From: Litoribacter populi
GTDB taxonomy: Bacteria; Bacteroidota; Bacteroidia; Cytophagales; Cyclobacteriaceae
Direction: 5' to 3'
Assembly (NCBI RefSeq): GCF_007483685.1
Contig: NZ_VMKN01000001.1
Span: forward strand, 3,455,440 to 3,519,439
Length of the DNA stretch: 64,000 bases
Positions 34,748 to 43,241 of this stretch are shown piece by piece. The notes beneath the pieces were generated by a model that was not told the origin of the DNA, searched no databases, and saw only the letters and a list, made by a program, of their open reading frames with translations. Positions within the stretch are counted from its first letter, which is position 1. Every line of letters starts with the position of its first letter. A program made the translations under genes and the position numbers.

Positions 34748-37237
34748 TTAAACTCTGGTTTCTAGCGCTTCCTTCTCTTTTTCAAAAGTAAACACTATGT
34801 GATCCTTCACCTTTTCATCCATAAGGGCAATATCCAACACCTCATCCACATTATCGACGAAGTGGAATTTTAGCCCTTCCAAATAATTTTTGTCTATTTC
34901 CTCAATATCTCTCTGATTTTTCTTGCAAAGGATAATTTCGGTAATCCCTGATCTCTTTGCCGCAAGGATTTTCTCCTTAATCCCTCCTACAGGCATCACT
35001 TTACCTCTTAGGGTGATCTCTCCGGTCATTGCAACTTTTGCTTTCACTTTCTTTTGAGTATATAGTGAGGCCAAAGCAGTCATCATAGTAATACCGGCCG
35101 AAGGTCCATCCTTTGGCACAGCTCCAGCAGGCACGTGGATATGCAAGTCATATTGATCAAATACGCGATGATCAATTCCTAACTTTTCAGCTTTCGATTT
35201 CAAGTAAGAAATGGCAGTCATAGCTGACTCCTTCATCACATCGCCTAGCTGTCCAGAAAGGGTAAGCTTTCCTTTCCCTTTACTCAAGGAACTTTCGATG
35301 AAAAGAATTTCGCCTCCGACAGAAGTCCAAGCCAACCCTGTCACTACACCTGCCACACTGTTGTCTTGATAAATTTCTTTATCAAACACTTCGCCACCGA
35401 GGATTTCTCTCACTAAAGCTGGAGTAATGCGTTTAGAATATTCCTCTTCCATAGCTATGGATTTGGCCACATTTCGCACCACCTTGCCTATATTTCTTTC
35501 AAGGCTTCTTACTCCGGATTCCCGGGTGTAGTCCTCCACAATTTTCACAACAGCTTTTGAATCGAACGTAATGTCCTTTCCTTTCAAACCATGCTCCTTA
35601 CGCTGCTTTGGAATTAGGTGTTTCTTGGCTATCTCAACCTTTTCTTCCAATGTATACCCAGTCACCTCGATAATTTCCATTCGATCCCTCAGGGCCGGCT
35701 GAATGCTATCCAACGAGTTGGCGGTAGCTATAAAGAGCACCTTGCTGAGGTCATAGTCCACCTCAAGGTAATTATCAGTGAACGCACTGTTTTGCTCAGG
35801 GTCAAGCACCTCCAAAAATGCGGAAGATGGATCTCCCCTGAAATCAGATGAAAGCTTGTCAATTTCATCCAATACGTAAACAGGATTGGAGGTTTTGGCC
35901 TTCTTCATGTTCTGGATAATCTTACCAGGCATGGCGCCTACGTACGTTTTTCTATGACCACGGATTTCAGCCTCATCATGCAGGCCTCCTAGTGACATTC
36001 GGATATATTTTCTCCCCAATGCTTTGGCAACTGACTTTCCTAAAGAAGTTTTACCAACACCCGGAGGTCCATATAAACATAGAATCGGACCTTTTAGATC
36101 GTTTTTCAATTTCAACACAGCAAGGTATTCGATGATCCTTTCCTTCACCTTGTCCAAGCCATGGTGATCCTTGTCGAGAACAGTCTTGGCACGCTTTAGG
36201 TCAAAATTATCCTCAGTAAACTCATTCCAAGGGAGTTCGACCATCAGTTCTGCATAATTCAACGCTATCGGGTATTCGGCAGCCTGGGGATTGATGCGAA
36301 GGATTTTGTCCAGCTCCTTTTCAAAATGTTTGGCCACTTCTTTTGGCCATTTCTTCTTTCTGCCTTTCAAGCGAAGTTCTTCCACTTCCTTTTCAGGACC
36401 TTCCTCTCCAAGTTCAGTCTGAAGAACCTTCATCTGTTGGCGCAGGAAATAATCCCTTTGCTGCTGATCAATGTCAGTATGAACTTTCTTGTGGATTTCG
36501 CTTTTTAACTCCAACATTTGGATATCCTTCATCATAAACTCCAGAAGAAGAGTAGCCCGGTCAATGCCATCATTGATTTCCAAAAGCCGCTGTTTGGATT
36601 CCACAGGAGCATTAATATTGGAAGAAAGGAAATGTGTCAGGAATGCGGTGTTGTCGATATTTTCAAGTGCTACCTGAGCTTCTCGTGGGATTTCAGGGTT
36701 TAAGTCCAGAATTTTGGCAGCTGCATCCTTGAGGGATTCCTCCAAGGCTTCAATTTTTTTGTTACCCTCCGGAAAAGATTCCTCCAAATAATTCACCTTG
36801 GCCAAGAAATATGGATCCTCAGTCACTTGTTCGGAGATTTCAAATCTTTTCTTTCCTTGGATAATGATGGTTGTATTGCCATCAGGAAGCACTATCATTT
36901 TGATGATCTTGGCGAGTGTACCCACCTGATAAATATCCTCCCATGAGGGATCATCCACGTTGGGGTTGAGTTGGGCGCAAACGCCTATAAGTTTATCGCC
37001 CTTCTGAGCTTTTTTGACTAGTTTGATAGAGCGCTGTCTACCCACCGTGATGGGGATGACTACGCCAGGAAAAAGTACTGTATTTCTAACCGACAGAATA
37101 GGAATCTCATCAGAGAAATCTTCCTGAGAGATCAAGTCCTCGGACTCATCATCGGTAATGAGCTGAATCAAATCCCCCTCTCCGGCAAAATCTCCTAACA
37201 TAAGCGATTGGTAAAATTGGTTTTCGAATTTATTCAT
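34748..37237 (-). CDS. lon: ATP-dependent protease Lon
   Basis: 829 residues, full length. An N-terminal substrate-binding domain (LPILSVRNTVLFPGVVIPI), the AAA+ module with Walker A GPPGVGKT and Walker B, and the proteolytic domain with the serine in PKDGPSAGITMM and the lysine in GGIKEKILAAKRSG. It degrades damaged and regulatory proteins in the cytoplasm. A 15-base palindrome lies nine bases before the start codon, which suggests direct repressor control. hslU follows in the same direction. Confidence 0.97.
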   Translation of the reverse strand: MNKFENQFYQSLMLGDFAGEGDLIQLITDDESEDLISQEDFSDEIPILSVRNTVLFPGVVIPITVGRQRSIKLVKKAQKGDKLIGVCAQLNPNVDDPSWEDIYQVGTLAKIIKMIVLPDGNTTIIIQGKKRFEISEQVTEDPYFLAKVNYLEESFPEGNKKIEALEESLKDAAAKILDLNPEIPREAQVALENIDNTAFLTHFLSSNINAPVESKQRLLEINDGIDRATLLLEFMMKDIQMLELKSEIHKKVHTDIDQQQRDYFLRQQMKVLQTELGEEGPEKEVEELRLKGRKKKWPKEVAKHFEKELDKILRINPQAAEYPIALNYAELMVELPWNEFTEDNFDLKRAKTVLDKDHHGLDKVKERIIEYLAVLKLKNDLKGPILCLYGPPGVGKTSLGKSVAKALGRKYIRMSLGGLHDEAEIRGHRKTYVGAMPGKIIQNMKKAKTSNPVYVLDEIDKLSSDFRGDPSSAFLEVLDPEQNSAFTDNYLEVDYDLSKVLFIATANSLDSIQPALRDRMEIIEVTGYTLEEKVEIAKKHLIPKQRKEHGLKGKDITFDSKAVVKIVEDYTRESGVRSLERNIGKVVRNVAKSIAMEEEYSKRITPALVREILGGEVFDKEIYQDNSVAGVVTGLAWTSVGGEILFIESSLSKGKGKLTLSGQLGDVMKESAMTAISYLKSKAEKLGIDHRVFDQYDLHIHVPAGAVPKDGPSAGITMMTALASLYTQKKVKAKVAMTGEITLRGKVMPVGGIKEKILAAKRSGITEIILCKKNQRDIEEIDKNYLEGLKFHFVDNVDEVLDIALMDEKVKDHIVFTFEKEKEALETRV

Positions 37238-37242
37238 ATAAA

Positions 37243-37263
37243 AGACAAACTGACAGTTTGACT
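37243..37263. promoter_or_regulatory. Palindrome directly upstream of lon
   Basis: CAAACTG-A-CAGTTTG (37246-37260) is a perfect 7-base inverted repeat, and two further pairs outside a single mismatch extend the symmetry to 21 bases. There is no T-tract. Its place just before the lon start suggests an operator rather than a terminator. The binding protein is unknown. Confidence 0.5.
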
Positions 37264-37415
37264 GCCATGTATAATGTGTAAATGCTTTGTTTTCCCTTTT
37301 AGGGCAATTCCCCTATAAAACTCAATGGATATGCCAATGTTCTAATAAACACAAATTGGCAGTCTCGAGGGAAATTACTGACCTAAAAGTGGTTTCAAAA
37401 AAACAACTTGATATA

Positions 37416-37450
37416 AAAAATGAGCTGAAGTCAGCCTTCAACTCATTTTT
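37416..37450 (-). terminator. Terminator of the dxr-rseP unit
   Basis: AAAATGAGCTGAAG and CTTCAACTCATTTT pair with a single mismatch around a 5-base loop. T-rich sequence follows on both strands; on the minus strand it comes 23 bases after the rseP stop. Confidence 0.7.
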
Positions 37451-37472
37451 ATTTTCTTTATTTAAATAAGTT

Positions 37473-38792
37473 TTACCAGCCGGTAAAGATTTTTAAAATA
37501 TCATTTCCAATGGCGAATACCATTAAGGCCAGCAGCAAGACCATTCCGACTTTTTGAGCGTTTTCAAGAAATCTCTCAGATGGAGATTGACCTGAAATCA
37601 TCTCATATAGAAGAAAGACTACGTGTCCTCCATCAAGTGCCGGGATTGGCAACAAATTCATAAATGCCAAGATCATGGAAATCAACCCTGTAATACTCCA
37701 GAATTTAACCCAATCCCAAGTATTGCCGTAGATTTTTGCCATCCCGATAGGTCCGCTGACATTTCTGGCAGAAACCTCCCCGGTAAACATTCTGCCCAAA
37801 GCTTTAGCATTGATTACTACCGCGCTGAAAGCTCTCTCTGTGCCCTTGGGGATGGATTCAATAAACGAATACTTTTCTCTAACAGGCTCCAACAGTGGGT
37901 TAAAATATACGCCAATAGTACCATCGGATTTGACCGTGCCACTTAAAGTAATTAACTCTCCTCCACGATCGATCGTCAAATTCGTCTCTGTTGAAGAAAG
38001 CTGTTCCAAAGCACCTGAAATATCATTGAAATAAACGACTTCTTGATCGTTAACTGCAACTATTCTATCCTTTGGTTGTACCCCCATTTCGTCGGCCGGG
38101 CTTCCTTTGACCACCTCTCCGACTTCCATCGGAGTACGCAGAGAAATAAAGTTGGAAAGTGCATCTTCATTAGAAAAGGAATTTATAAATCCTCTAGGAA
38201 TATTTACTTTGACCTCTTCCCCGTTTCGAAGCACAGTATAATAACCTCCACTGCTTAAAAGGGCTTCTCCCCCGCTCAAATCATCAAATCTCTTATAGGG
38301 CTCACCATTAATATCTAACACCCTGTCTCCATCCTGGAAACCTATTTCTTCACCTATGGAACGTACTTCGATACCATGCTCTATAACTTGGTCTCTGGAA
38401 TAGTAGGTGTCTCCTCGATCGTAAATCAAGAAAGTAAAGATCACCACACCGGTAATCACGTTTACAATAATACCACCCAGCATTACGATTAATCTTTGCC
38501 AGGCCGGCTTGGCACGAAACTCCCAAGGCTGTGGCTCGGGGGCAAGCTGCTCGGTATCCATGGACTCATCGACCATCCCCGAGATTTTCACAAAGCCACC
38601 TAATGGAATTGCTCCAATAGAATACTCTGTATCTCCGTATTTAAAACCTATGATCTTTGGGGGAAAACCTATAGAGAATTTCTCAACCCTCATTCCAAAC
38701 ATCTTCGCCGTGAGCAGGTGACCCAACTCATGCAATCCTACCAATATAGATAATCCCAGTAATAACTGGGCCACCATGATCAATGTATCCAT
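37473..38792 (-). CDS. rseP: Site-2 metalloprotease RseP
   Basis: 439 residues, inner membrane. The zinc-binding HELGH (21-25) lies in the first helix, a PDZ region occupies about residues 115-290 (GSPADEMGVQPKDRIVAVNDQEV), and the second metal-binding motif is NLLPIPALDGGH near the C terminus. RseP cleaves anti-sigma factors and signal-peptide remnants within the membrane. Three bases separate it from the dxr stop, so the two are an operon, a pairing common in bacteria. Confidence 0.95.
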   Translation of the reverse strand: MDTLIMVAQLLLGLSILVGLHELGHLLTAKMFGMRVEKFSIGFPPKIIGFKYGDTEYSIGAIPLGGFVKISGMVDESMDTEQLAPEPQPWEFRAKPAWQRLIVMLGGIIVNVITGVVIFTFLIYDRGDTYYSRDQVIEHGIEVRSIGEEIGFQDGDRVLDINGEPYKRFDDLSGGEALLSSGGYYTVLRNGEEVKVNIPRGFINSFSNEDALSNFISLRTPMEVGEVVKGSPADEMGVQPKDRIVAVNDQEVVYFNDISGALEQLSSTETNLTIDRGGELITLSGTVKSDGTIGVYFNPLLEPVREKYSFIESIPKGTERAFSAVVINAKALGRMFTGEVSARNVSGPIGMAKIYGNTWDWVKFWSITGLISMILAFMNLLPIPALDGGHVVFLLYEMISGQSPSERFLENAQKVGMVLLLALMVFAIGNDILKIFTGW

Positions 38793-38795
38793 TAT

Positions 38796-39962
38796 TTATA
38801 CTTTACTCTTGATTAATTCTTCAGTTTTAATTCTTGACGTTTTGTCAGTTGCGACAAAGTCGTCCAAAGTTGGATGCTTAACAAAGTCCACCGCATGCAT
38901 AGTTTCCTCGATCAAGTCCGACATTTCTAGGAAGCCCACTTCGTTTTTCAAAAAAGCAGCGACCACCACCTCGTTAGCAGCATTCAGTACACATGGCGCA
39001 TTTCCGCCTTTTTCCATGGCATCATAAGCCAGTTGAAGGTTTTTGAAGGTCTTTAGGTCTGGTTGCTCAAAGGTCAGGTTTGGATATTGCAGAAAATCAA
39101 ACCTGGGAAATGTGGAATCAAACCTATCGGGGTAACTCAAAGCGAACTGTATGGGGATACGCATATCTGGCAGTCCGAGTTGCGCTTTTATAGATCCGTC
39201 ACGAAATTGCACTAAGGAATGTACGATGGACTGGGGATGAACCACTACTTCTATTTGCTCAGCTTTTAGCCCAAAAAGCCATTTTGCTTCGATTACTTCC
39301 AGCCCTTTATTCATCATAGAAGCAGAATCAATAGTGATCTTAGCTCCCATATCCCAGTTTGGATGCTTAAGTGCCTGCTCCTTTGTAACATGATGCAGAT
39401 AATCTCTATCTCTACCCCTAAAAGGCCCTCCTGATGCGGTCAGTATGATTTTTTCAATTGGGTTGTGAAACTCCCCAACCAGGCATTGAAATATCGCACT
39501 GTGCTCGGAGTCCACAGGGTAAATATTAACCCCTTTCTCCCTAGCCATCTTAGTGATCATTTCACCGGCCACCACAAGTGTCTCCTTATTAGCCAAAGCA
39601 ATACTTTTACCCGCCTCGATAGCTTTGATGGTCGGCATGAGACCTGAATACCCCACTAGCGCGGTAAGTACCACATCGATACTTTCCATTTCCACCACTT
39701 GGGCAAGGGCATTTGTACCAGCATAAACTTTTATATCATGGCTGAACAAGGCATCCCGCACTTCATCGTAAAATTGCTCATTGGCAATCACCACTGCATT
39801 GGGCTGAAATTTTATAGCTTGTTCAATCAGAAGTTTTGCATTGTTTTGAGCGGTCAGAACTTCTACCTCAAATTTGTCTGAATGACTTTCGATGACCTCT
39901 AGTGCTTGAGTTCCAATACTTCCCGTCGAGCCCAATATGGCTACTCTTTTCTTTTCTGACAT
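38796..39962 (-). CDS. dxr: 1-deoxy-D-xylulose 5-phosphate reductoisomerase
   Basis: 388 residues, usual length. The NADPH motif GSTGSIGTQALEVI (10-23), ALANKETLVVAGE, the metal-binding YPVDSEHSAIFQCL and the ITIDSASMMNKGLEVIEAKWLF block are all present. It catalyses the second step of the MEP pathway to isoprenoids. A minus-strand TAAATTTG (40040-40047) could be the -7 element, but a fitting -33 is missing. Cotranscribed with rseP. Confidence 0.97.
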   Translation of the reverse strand: MSEKKRVAILGSTGSIGTQALEVIESHSDKFEVEVLTAQNNAKLLIEQAIKFQPNAVVIANEQFYDEVRDALFSHDIKVYAGTNALAQVVEMESIDVVLTALVGYSGLMPTIKAIEAGKSIALANKETLVVAGEMITKMAREKGVNIYPVDSEHSAIFQCLVGEFHNPIEKIILTASGGPFRGRDRDYLHHVTKEQALKHPNWDMGAKITIDSASMMNKGLEVIEAKWLFGLKAEQIEVVVHPQSIVHSLVQFRDGSIKAQLGLPDMRIPIQFALSYPDRFDSTFPRFDFLQYPNLTFEQPDLKTFKNLQLAYDAMEKGGNAPCVLNAANEVVVAAFLKNEVGFLEMSDLIEETMHAVDFVKHPTLDDFVATDKTSRIKTEELIKSKV

Positions 39963-40226
39963 GTAATTATTAATCTCTCGGACTCAGTTGATTGCAGTTA
40001 AAATGGCATTTGCCAGCTAAAAGTTTTCCAATATGCCAACAAATTTACAAGGTTAAAAGACTTTTCCTGTGTTTTTTGACACTTTTTAACGGCTGGGAGT
40101 CGATTTGTAAATTATATTTGAAGTCGAAACAGGCCCAAAAACTCTTTTTTAAAAAAGATGTCCGCGGCTTTTTCTTTTATCGTAAATGAAAGCACATTAA
40201 GTGGAATTACTCTATAAGGTAAGTTT

Positions 40227-41657
40227 ATGAAAAACATCAAAATTATTCTTGTATCCTTTTTCTCCGGTTTAGGAGGGGCTTGGTTTTTCAATCAGATGAC
40301 ACCCCAAACAGAAATATCCCAAATGGTTTACCCCACAGAGAATTTCTCTCAGCAAGTCAGCCGGGCTGAATTTACTGAACCAGCCAATTACAACCCTCCA
40401 GTTTCCTTCGTGGAAGCTTCCGAAAGAAGCAAAAACTCGGTGGTCTTCATCAAAAACTTTTCAGGAACGGACCCCCGTCGGAACAGTATGTTTGATTATT
40501 TCTTCGGCACCGGACCAAACCAGCGTGTTAGCACTGGATCAGGGGTCATTATTAGCGGTGATGGCTACATTGTCACCAACAACCACGTAATTGATCGTGC
40601 AGAAACCATCGAAGTGGTGCATCAAAAACGGACTTATAAGGCCAAATTGATAGGCACGGATAAGAACACAGACATTGCGGTATTAAAAATAGAGGCCGAA
40701 AATTTACCTGCAATACCCCAAGGCAGCAGCCGCGAACTCCGAATCGGCGAATGGGTAATTGCAGTAGGAAACCCCTTTAACCTTACTTCCACGGTTACCG
40801 CTGGAATTGTGTCAGCAAAAGAAAGGCAGATTAACATCCTTGGAGGTGATTTTCCCTTGGAGTCATTTATCCAAACAGACGCTCCCATTAATCCCGGCAA
40901 TTCCGGAGGAGCCCTAGTCAACACTAGAGGGGAACTAGTCGGAATCAATACGGCTATCCTTTCCAGAACTGGGTCCTATACTGGATATGGTTTTGCAGTG
41001 CCAGTGGACATTGCCGTGAAGGTGGCCAATGACTTAATCAAATTTGGTGAAGTACAGAAAGCCCTTCCTGGCGTAGATGTGGTAGAAATCACTCCCGAAC
41101 TTGCCGAGGAAATGAACCTCCAATCCATGGATGGGGTAATCGTTACCCATGTGCAAAGAAACGGGGCAGCAGAAAAAGCAGGCATCCGTAAAAACGATGT
41201 AATCTTCCAAATTGAGGACATCAATGTCTCTGGAAAGGGCAGCTTTGAGGAGGCGATCTCCTACTATTACCCAGGAGACAAGATTCAATTTAACTATCTA
41301 AGAGGCAATAGCAGAAACGTTGCAAATGTCACCCTACTAAATCTTGAAGGTGGCACAGGAGTGGTGAAAAGGGAATTTTATAGCTCAAATGTTCTCGGTG
41401 GAAGACTGGAGGCTGTTAACGCCATCGAAAGGGATCGACTGGACATTGATCATGGAATTAAAATCACAGCTATTACAAGAGGATACTTAAGAGAACTAGG
41501 GCTAGCAGATGGGTTTATTATCACGCATATCAATAAGGAACCAGCCACGGATCCTACTGAAATTGGTGAGTTTTTGGAAAAATATAGCGGGCGGCTTCTT
41601 TTGGAGGGAGTTTCTCCCAATGGTCAGAGGTTTATGCAATCTTATAACGTAAGGTAG
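40227..41657 (+). CDS. HtrA/DegP-like periplasmic serine protease with PDZ domains
   Basis: 476 residues. A hydrophobic N-terminal signal or anchor (MKNIKIILVSFFSGLGGAWFF), then a trypsin-like domain with the triad His120 (NNHVID), Asp149 (NTDIAVLK) and Ser226 (GNSGGAL). Two PDZ domains follow: VDVVEITPELAEEM..GIRKNDVIFQIEDI and a second, weaker one near the C terminus (GIKITAITRGYLRELGLADGFIITHI). It should degrade or refold misfolded envelope proteins. Single gene with its own 260-base upstream region; the downstream region holds repeats. Confidence 0.94.
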   Translation: MKNIKIILVSFFSGLGGAWFFNQMTPQTEISQMVYPTENFSQQVSRAEFTEPANYNPPVSFVEASERSKNSVVFIKNFSGTDPRRNSMFDYFFGTGPNQRVSTGSGVIISGDGYIVTNNHVIDRAETIEVVHQKRTYKAKLIGTDKNTDIAVLKIEAENLPAIPQGSSRELRIGEWVIAVGNPFNLTSTVTAGIVSAKERQINILGGDFPLESFIQTDAPINPGNSGGALVNTRGELVGINTAILSRTGSYTGYGFAVPVDIAVKVANDLIKFGEVQKALPGVDVVEITPELAEEMNLQSMDGVIVTHVQRNGAAEKAGIRKNDVIFQIEDINVSGKGSFEEAISYYYPGDKIQFNYLRGNSRNVANVTLLNLEGGTGVVKREFYSSNVLGGRLEAVNAIERDRLDIDHGIKITAITRGYLRELGLADGFIITHINKEPATDPTEIGEFLEKYSGRLLLEGVSPNGQRFMQSYNVR

Positions 41658-41715
41658 GAAAGTAGTTATAGTAGGCAGTTTGTTCAGATAACCAGCTGAG
41701 TTTTATCTCTCTTTG

Positions 41716-41759
41716 AACCAGTCTTAAATCAATGTAAAACCAGTGTTTAACCAGTCTAA
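41716..41759 (+). repeat. Helically phased AACCAGT direct repeats
   Basis: Three copies: AACCAGTCTTA (41716), AACCAGTGTTT (41738) and AACCAGTCTAA (41749). Start-to-start distances are 22 and 11 bases, about two and one helical turns, so a protein could bind them on one face of the DNA. Confidence 0.5.
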
Positions 41760-41836
41760 GAAAAGTCTGACATTGGTTAATTAATGGTTTTACATAGATT
41801 ATAAATACCACTTACACTTAACTATAATTAGGAGAT

Positions 41837-41859
41837 ATATACTTTTAACAAAAGTATAT
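41837..41859. promoter_or_regulatory. Palindrome upstream of the HEPN-type gene
   Basis: ATATACTTTT-AAC-AAAAGTATAT is a perfect 10-base inverted repeat with a 3-base centre. It may be an operator for the gene at 41978; its AT-only arms make it a poor terminator. Confidence 0.4.
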
Positions 41860-41977
41860 GTTCATTTTAACCAAACCTTATTCCCCCTAATGGTTATTCG
41901 ACTGTACTACCAATAAAACATGTACTTTCTTTGACCCTTGTATTTAAATTTCTATTTTTAATAAAACCCAAATTAAG

Positions 41978-42400
41978 ATGAAAACTCCCGTGGTGAATTG
42001 GCACAAAAGACTTAAAGATTTTTCGGACGCGCTTTCTGAATTGAGAGAATATCTGGACGAATTAAAGCGAAAAGGATTCTCGGAAAAGTTGGAGCATAAA
42101 ATCATACGTTCCTTTGAACTCACCCATGAGATGGCCCTCAATACCATGATTGAATATTTCAGAGAACTTGGCCACACCGGTATCACAGGACCTCGAGACC
42201 TCACTGTCGAGGCTTTCCATTCTGACTTGATAGATGATGGGGAAAATTGGCTAGAAATGATAATTGACAGAATTAAAGCCTCTCCCCTTTATAATGAGGA
42301 CATCAATAAATCATTGATGGAAAAGACTTCAAAGAAATTTATTATCAATTTGGAAAATTTCGAAAGGAAAATGAAAAAGATTGAGGAAGATGCTAGTTAA
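41978..42400 (+). CDS. Nucleotidyltransferase substrate-binding protein (HI0074/HEPN-like), orphan
   Basis: 140 residues, all helical. WHKRLKDFSDALSELREYL, IRSFELTHEMALNTMIEYFRELGH and GPRDLTVEAF match the HI0074 family, four-helix HEPN-type proteins that normally pair with a MNT-type nucleotidyltransferase encoded next to them, as a toxin-antitoxin-like module. No nucleotidyltransferase gene is adjacent: the gene to the right is convergent and belongs to another family, and the region to the left is non-coding. It may act with a distant partner or have lost it. The last four bases overlap the convergent gene. Confidence 0.8.
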   Translation: MKTPVVNWHKRLKDFSDALSELREYLDELKRKGFSEKLEHKIIRSFELTHEMALNTMIEYFRELGHTGITGPRDLTVEAFHSDLIDDGENWLEMIIDRIKASPLYNEDINKSLMEKTSKKFIINLENFERKMKKIEEDAS

Positions 42401-43125
42401 TCCGCCATTTCAAGGTCTGCAAACCAAACCCATCTTTTTTCAACTTTACCATTTTCAAGTTTAATCGTATAGGATTTTGGGATCACCTCAGTCACTTTTG
42501 GGAGTATTGTTTTCTTGAAAACCGGTCCAGCAAAACAAAAGGAATGGTATTCTCCATTTTCCCCACAAGGGTCTACAGAGGGAGGTAAGTTTTTTAAAAA
42601 ATTATTATCCAAGGTGCGCCCCACCCACTCTTCTTCTATTTTTTCTCCATCAGCTGCACATATCAAAGTTTTGAAACCATTATAAAGAAAATCATGAATC
42701 AGCCGTTCGGTATTTCTGCCCCATAAAGGAAAAACTCCCTGAAGTGACTTTTTAGAAAGCTGATCCTCTCTATACTTACGAAGATCCTCAAGAAAAATAT
42801 CACCATAGGCCACGTGATGCACCCCGTCAGATATCATTTTGTCGTAAAATTCCTCCATAGCATTTTCATAAGCCTCATTGGTGGCTTCGCTGGGGAAGAA
42901 TATTTTTTCTAAAGGAATTCCAATTGCATCAGCTTGCGTTTCTATTAGATATTCGGGTGTCCCATGCAAACCTACCCGTCTGGTTTCCTCATTGAAAGCA
43001 GTATGCAAACTCACCACCTCATAGCGCTTGTCCTTTTGGAGTTTCCAAAGTGCAAAAGCACTATCCTTCCCTCCGGACCAGCTTAGAGAAACTTTAATGG
43101 GGTTATTTTTTTGAATGTAGGGCAT
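42397..43125 (-). CDS. DUF71/Dph6-related ATP pyrophosphatase, likely B12-linked
   Basis: 242 residues. The PP-loop SWSGGKDSAFALWKLQ, GLHGTPEYLIETQADAIGIPL, HVAYGDIFLEDLRKYRE and the C-terminal DPCGENGEYHSF are signatures of the DUF71/COG2102 family. In eukaryotes this family (Dph6) makes diphthamide; comparative genomics has proposed a bacterial branch in B12 salvage. Its position behind the B12-riboswitch operon (same strand, 116 bases after the beta-propeller gene) favours the B12 role. The reaction would be an ATP-dependent amidation (inference). Confidence 0.82.
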   Translation of the reverse strand: MPYIQKNNPIKVSLSWSGGKDSAFALWKLQKDKRYEVVSLHTAFNEETRRVGLHGTPEYLIETQADAIGIPLEKIFFPSEATNEAYENAMEEFYDKMISDGVHHVAYGDIFLEDLRKYREDQLSKKSLQGVFPLWGRNTERLIHDFLYNGFKTLICAADGEKIEEEWVGRTLDNNFLKNLPPSVDPCGENGEYHSFCFAGPVFKKTILPKVTEVIPKSYTIKLENGKVEKRWVWFADLEMAD

Positions 43126-43201
43126 TTTGGGGTCAACTTATTGAAACAAACCTATGGAGATTTTAGCCTGGAAACAAATCTTTTTTATCCAATTGAATAA
43201 A

Positions 43202-43230
43202 GGAAATATCCAGATTACCTGAATATTTCC
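43202..43230 (-). terminator. Possible terminator inside the B12 arm
   Basis: GGAAATATCCAG and CTGAATATTTCC pair over 12 positions with one mismatch around ATTAC. On the minus strand the tail is TTTATTC, so termination would be partial. It stands between the beta-propeller lipoprotein gene and the DUF71 gene. Confidence 0.4.
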
Positions 43231-43241
43231 CTCTTTCTATT

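Larger units (their letters stand above)
41658..41977. other. Intergenic region with phased repeats and a palindrome
   Basis: 320 bases without a gene, between the HtrA gene and the HEPN-type gene. AACCAGT occurs at 41716, 41738 and 41749 in the same orientation (periods 22 and 11 bases), with AACCAG also at 41690. A palindrome lies at 41837-41859. This looks like a regulatory region for the downstream gene. Confidence 0.5.

Noticed and set aside
37287-37469. Plus-strand open frame of 60 codons upstream of lon
   Set aside because: It includes the dxr-rseP terminator and has no recognisable protein features.
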